Part shown: piece by piece, positions 12,419 to 15,356 of the stretch
Layout: the number at the start of each line of letters is the position of its first letter
Position numbering within the stretch: position 1 is the stretch's first letter
Assembly (NCBI GenBank): GCA_030586765.1
Contig: JAUQZZ010000030.1
Span: 1-15,356, forward strand
Direction: 5' to 3'
From: Candidatus Brocadiales bacterium
Lineage (GTDB): Bacteria; Planctomycetota; Brocadiia; Brocadiales; Bathyanammoxibiaceae
DNA: 15,356 bases
Program-made: the position numbers and the translations under genes
The notes under the pieces: generated by a model
The model's input: only the letters and a program-made list of their open reading frames with translations
The model's database searches: none
Told to the model about the DNA's origin: nothing

Positions 12419-12850
12419 ATGAGACCTCTTCAACACATATTAGCCTCTGGTGCCTTTGGTCTCACGGTGTACGCCTTAAACCGTGAACCTGCCCAGGCTA
12501 TCTCTTGCTTCCTGGCAGGATGGCTATTAGACCTAGACCATTTCTATGACTGGGTACAAAACTTTGGTTTTAACACGGATTACACTTATGTTTACAATCG
12601 CTTCGGGACTAACAGGATATCACGTCCGTATATACTCCTGCATAGCTGGGAACCTATTATTGGCTTCTGGCTGCTGTATGCCTTCTATTCCATAAGTCCA
12701 TTAATATCAGGTATCTTCTTAGGATTCACCTTTCATCTGGCCTTAGACCAGATATTTAATGGCCCGAAGAAGGTCCTGCTGTATTTCTTTACCTATCGTT
12801 TAATCCACGGTTTTGACGGCCCATTCCTTATCCAGGAGAGGCTTAGATGA
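12419..12850 (+). CDS. Membrane protein resembling YdjM/DUF457 metal-dependent hydrolases
   Basis: This is a 143-residue protein with three to four predicted membrane helices (about 7-37, 72-90, 92-110). Candidate metal ligands are H6 in 'PLQHILASG', D38, D40 and H41 in 'LLDLDHFYDW', H75 in 'LLHSWEP', and H106 and D110 in 'TFHLALDQIFN'. The pattern of an early His, a D-x-D-H after a glycine-rich helix, and a late H...D fits inner-membrane-associated putative hydrolases of the YdjM type, whose substrate is unknown to me. The ATG at 12419 is used because an in-frame ATG at 12380 lies within the promoter. The leader is about 17 bases with only AAG as a weak ribosome site. It is a single-gene unit convergent with narK. 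Confidence 0.6.
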   Translation: MRPLQHILASGAFGLTVYALNREPAQAISCFLAGWLLDLDHFYDWVQNFGFNTDYTYVYNRFGTNRISRPYILLHSWEPIIGFWLLYAFYSISPLISGIFLGFTFHLALDQIFNGPKKVLLYFFTYRLIHGFDGPFLIQERLR

Positions 12851-12857
12851 GTTATGG

Positions 12858-12876
12858 GGTCTGCCTTGGGCGGACC
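12858..12876. terminator. Hairpin between convergent genes, possible bidirectional terminator
   Basis: GGTCTGCC-TTG-GGCGGACC forms an 8-bp stem with one G-T wobble. It lies 7 bases after the YdjM-like stop and 20 bases after the narK stop on the other strand. No T-tract follows on either strand, so intrinsic termination is uncertain. Confidence 0.4.
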
Positions 12877-12896
12877 TGATGCATGCCATCTGGGCT

Positions 12897-14084
12897 CTAG
12901 TACTGCGCTCTCTTGAATTCCTTCCTTGCCAGGAAGATACAGATTAAGCAAATAAAGGCCGCCACAGCAAAACCACTAAAGTAGCTCCCCGTATAATCCC
13001 TGGAAGAGCCTAATATTATGGGCATAAAGAATCCGCCCAGGCCCCCTGCCGCACCTACCAAACCACCCACAGCCCCTGTCTCTGCGGCAAAATAGGTAGG
13101 TACTAGTTTATATACTACCCCGTTTCCTATACCCAAACAGCCTCCTAGCAGGATGAAGGCAACAGAGGCCACCTTCAGAGAGGGCTGGAGCCCCTCTATT
13201 AACAGGCAAAGGGCCGCCAGGGTGAATATGGCCATCAGTATCTTCCTCCCAGGTATCCTATCGGCCAGGTAACCTCCCACAGGCCTAATAAAGGAAGTGA
13301 CAAAGATAAAGGCAGTAGCCAGGTCCCCTGCGGAGACATGGGAGATACCATACACCTTCTTAAAATAGGCAGGCAGATAGAGGGAAAAACACACAAAGCC
13401 TCCAAAGGTAACCCAGTAGAAGAGACAGAAGACCCAGGCCAGGGGATTGCGCTTATAGACCTCCAGGAGCTGGCCAATGCTTTTAGACCGTGCAGTAGTA
13501 GGGGCATCGCTGGTGAAGTTCCTGTATAGAAAAGCCATAATGAGAAGTGGTACAGCATAGACAGGGAAGATGTGATGCCACTGGTCATTAAGGTAGTAGT
13601 GTATTATTCGCTCCGCAAAGAGGGTGGAAAGCGCGGCCCCGATGTTCCCCATCCCATATATCCCCAGGGCCAGGCCCTGCTTCTCAGGGGGATACCACCT
13701 GGAGACATGGGGGATACCTACGGCAAAGGAGGTGCCTGCCATACCAAAGAGGAAGCCGCAGAAAAGGAGAGAATAGTAACTACTGGCATACATGGCCAGG
13801 ACAGTAGGAAAGAAACAGAAGACCATAAGGATGGTAAAGACCTTCCTACCACCGTATATGTCCGTAAGGATGCCCATGGGTATGCGGAAGGCAGAACCCA
13901 GTAAGGCAGGTATAGAGACCAGGAGGGCCAACTGTGTCTCAGTGAGATGGAGGTCCTCCCTTAGGTGAGGTGCAAGGGGAGAATAAAGGGCCCATACCGC
14001 AAAACAAGCAGCAAAGGATAAAGTGGCAAGACCTAATACCGTGGTGTTACCTTGAGGTTTTAACGCAATCCCTTTCTCAGTCAT
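12897..14084 (-). CDS. narK: NarK-type nitrate/nitrite transporter (MFS, NNP family), downstream copy
   Basis: This 395-residue, 12-helix inner-membrane transporter belongs to the nitrate/nitrite porter family, which imports nitrate or exchanges it for nitrite. Both nitrate signatures are present: NS1 'GMAGTSFAVGIPHVSRWYP' (114-132) and NS2 'GAVGGLVGAAGGLGGFFMP' (337-355). R67 in 'FRIPMG' and R267 in 'IRPVGG' match the two substrate-binding arginines of E. coli NarK. The ATG at 14084 has AGGAGG eight bases upstream (14093-14098) and a second AGGAGG at 14103-14108, a tandem duplication of the ribosome site. It follows the other paralogue by 42 bases and is probably co-transcribed. Direction of transport cannot be told from sequence. 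No nitrate reductase gene is in the window. Confidence 0.9.
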   Translation of the reverse strand: MTEKGIALKPQGNTTVLGLATLSFAACFAVWALYSPLAPHLREDLHLTETQLALLVSIPALLGSAFRIPMGILTDIYGGRKVFTILMVFCFFPTVLAMYASSYYSLLFCGFLFGMAGTSFAVGIPHVSRWYPPEKQGLALGIYGMGNIGAALSTLFAERIIHYYLNDQWHHIFPVYAVPLLIMAFLYRNFTSDAPTTARSKSIGQLLEVYKRNPLAWVFCLFYWVTFGGFVCFSLYLPAYFKKVYGISHVSAGDLATAFIFVTSFIRPVGGYLADRIPGRKILMAIFTLAALCLLIEGLQPSLKVASVAFILLGGCLGIGNGVVYKLVPTYFAAETGAVGGLVGAAGGLGGFFMPIILGSSRDYTGSYFSGFAVAAFICLICIFLARKEFKRAQY

Positions 14085-14126
14085 AAGTTCAACCTCCTAG
14101 GACCTCCTAAGATGGGTTTTTTATTC

Positions 14127-15356
14127 CTAAATCTTTTGTTTGTGGAACAGCTTTGGCATTAAAACAATAATCAGGCAGGCAACACAGATGGCACACCAGA
14201 CCCAGAAGCCCGGGGCGTAACTGCCTGTAAGGTCTTTGAGAAGGCCTATGATTATAGGCATACAGAAGCCACCTGTCCCCCCCACAGCACCAGCAAGTCC
14301 TCCAACGGCGCCAACTTGCGTAAAGTAGGTGGGGATAAGTTTAAATATACAGGCATTCCCAATACCGCAGCAGAATCCCAGCCCATAGATGCAACCCACT
14401 GTCACAGGGAAAGAGACCTCGCTACTTATAACCCCTAACAATATAAGAGAGGCAGAGTAGGTACATATCAGTATCTTCCGTGGACTTATCTTGTCGGCAA
14501 GATACCCCCCGAAGGGACGTATAAGGGCTGTTATAATAACGAATATAGTAGTGTATATGAGGGATGCCTGGGCCCGAGGAATCTCCCAGCGGTCATTAAA
14601 ATAGGTAGGTGAGAATAGGGAGAAACATACAAAGCCCCCAAAGGTCATCCAGTAGAGGAAAGAGAATATCCAGGCGAGCCCACTGGACCTGTAAATAGAA
14701 AAAAGGTCCCCAAAGGTCCTGGGTTTACCCCTTCGGGGTGGGTCAGAGGTCATGGTCCAATAAACTATAGCCAGAATCATGGCAGGCACTGCATAGATGG
14801 GGAAGATGAAATGCCAGCCGGTAATAGGACCCACCTGCACGTCCTTAAAGACCTTCTCTATTAAAATGGGCACAATGATGGTAGCCAGTATAGTACCTAC
14901 GTTACCTATCCCGTATATCCCTAAGGCAGTGCCCTGCCTGGCCTGGGGATACCAGACGGATACATGGGTGATGCCTATAATAAAAGAGGTGCCTACCATC
15001 CCAAAGAATAGCCCGCATAAAAGGAGAGAGATATAACTATTGGCAAAGATTGCTGCAATAAGGGGGAAGATGACAAATAAAAGAAGGATACTGAAGACCC
15101 TTCTACCTCCGTACCTGTCTGTAAGGATTCCTATGGGTATTCGCATCACAGAGCCCAGGAGGGCTGGGATAGCCACTAAGATAAGCACCTGACCAGCGGA
15201 GAGGTTATACCACTTCTTAAAATAAGGCCCGAAAGGGGCGTAAAGGGCCCATATGGAAAAACAGAAGAAAAAGGCCGTGGTAGCAAGAAACAATACCCTA
15301 CCATTCCCAGGGGGTTCTGGCAGAGACACCCCCTTGCTAACTTCTGGGGGTGGTTC
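14127..15356 (-). CDS. narK: NarK-type nitrate/nitrite transporter, upstream copy (5' end probably outside window)
   Basis: This paralogue of the preceding transporter shows the same layout. Counting from a GTG at 15329, R63 is in 'MRIPIG', NS1 is 'GMVGTSFIIGITHVSVWYP' (110-128), R271 is in 'IRPFGG', and NS2 is 'GAVGGLAGAVGGTGGFCMP' (340-358). The GTG has no ribosome site at useful spacing. The frame stays open to the right edge, encoding EPPPEVSKG upstream, so the true start is probably beyond 15356 and the entry is treated as 5'-partial. Two tandem NarK copies in one transcript are known in denitrifiers, where NarK1/NarK2 can differ in proton symport versus nitrate/nitrite exchange. Here both carry full signatures, so assignment to either type is open. 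Confidence 0.88.
   Translation of the reverse strand, partial: EPPPEVSKGVSLPEPPGNGRVLFLATTAFFFCFSIWALYAPFGPYFKKWYNLSAGQVLILVAIPALLGSVMRIPIGILTDRYGGRRVFSILLLFVIFPLIAAIFANSYISLLLCGLFFGMVGTSFIIGITHVSVWYPQARQGTALGIYGIGNVGTILATIIVPILIEKVFKDVQVGPITGWHFIFPIYAVPAMILAIVYWTMTSDPPRRGKPRTFGDLFSIYRSSGLAWIFSFLYWMTFGGFVCFSLFSPTYFNDRWEIPRAQASLIYTTIFVIITALIRPFGGYLADKISPRKILICTYSASLILLGVISSEVSFPVTVGCIYGLGFCCGIGNACIFKLIPTYFTQVGAVGGLAGAVGGTGGFCMPIIIGLLKDLTGSYAPGFWVWCAICVACLIIVLMPKLFHKQKI

Overview
The window looks like chromosomal DNA of a diderm bacterium. LspA, LolD and a TolC/RND export system imply an outer membrane. Codon choice favours AGG/AGA for arginine and ATA for isoleucine. A short interspersed repeat carries the 'GTCATTGCGAGC...GCAATGAC' core that I associate with Desulfobacterota, Nitrospirota and related uncultured lineages. 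I cannot name the species, and the phylum is an inference.

Region 1 (1-7975, all minus strand) is a copper-export operon. Read from its promoter it runs: csoR repressor, copA Cu+ ATPase, a secreted 12xCxxC protein, a decayed tolC fragment, a second secreted 12xCxxC protein, tolC, an RND adaptor (CusB-like) carrying three C-terminal YHS domains, and the start of a CusA-like RND pump that runs off the left edge. A sigma70-type promoter with a CsoR-type operator in its spacer precedes csoR. CopA would move Cu+ from the cytoplasm to the periplasm, and the CusA/CusB/TolC complex would expel it across the outer membrane. The two cysteine-rich proteins and the YHS/HMBD domains would add a large periplasmic metal-binding capacity. 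I do not recognise the cysteine-rich proteins as a named family, and no CopZ or CusF is visible. The operon shows three layers of recent change: duplication of the [CxxC protein - tolC] cassette followed by decay of one tolC, tandem duplication of a YHS domain, and insertion of a 167-bp MITE-like element with a target-site duplication exactly at the cusB stop codon.

Region 2 (8059-9007, plus strand) holds a DksA/TraR-type zinc-finger gene and lspA (signal peptidase II).

Region 3 (8961-12122, minus strand) is a housekeeping operon: lysS, lolD, ilvE. It converges on lspA with a 47-bp coding overlap. The lysS promoter overlaps the first in-frame ATG, so the start is moved downstream.

Region 4 (12055-12418) is non-coding, flanked by two divergent promoters with the same 13-base -35 block. 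It contains nested inverted repeats.

Region 5 (12419-12850, plus) is a small membrane protein resembling the YdjM/DUF457 metal-dependent hydrolases.

Region 6 (12897-15356, minus) holds two tandem NarK-type nitrate/nitrite transporter paralogues; the upstream one probably starts beyond the right edge.
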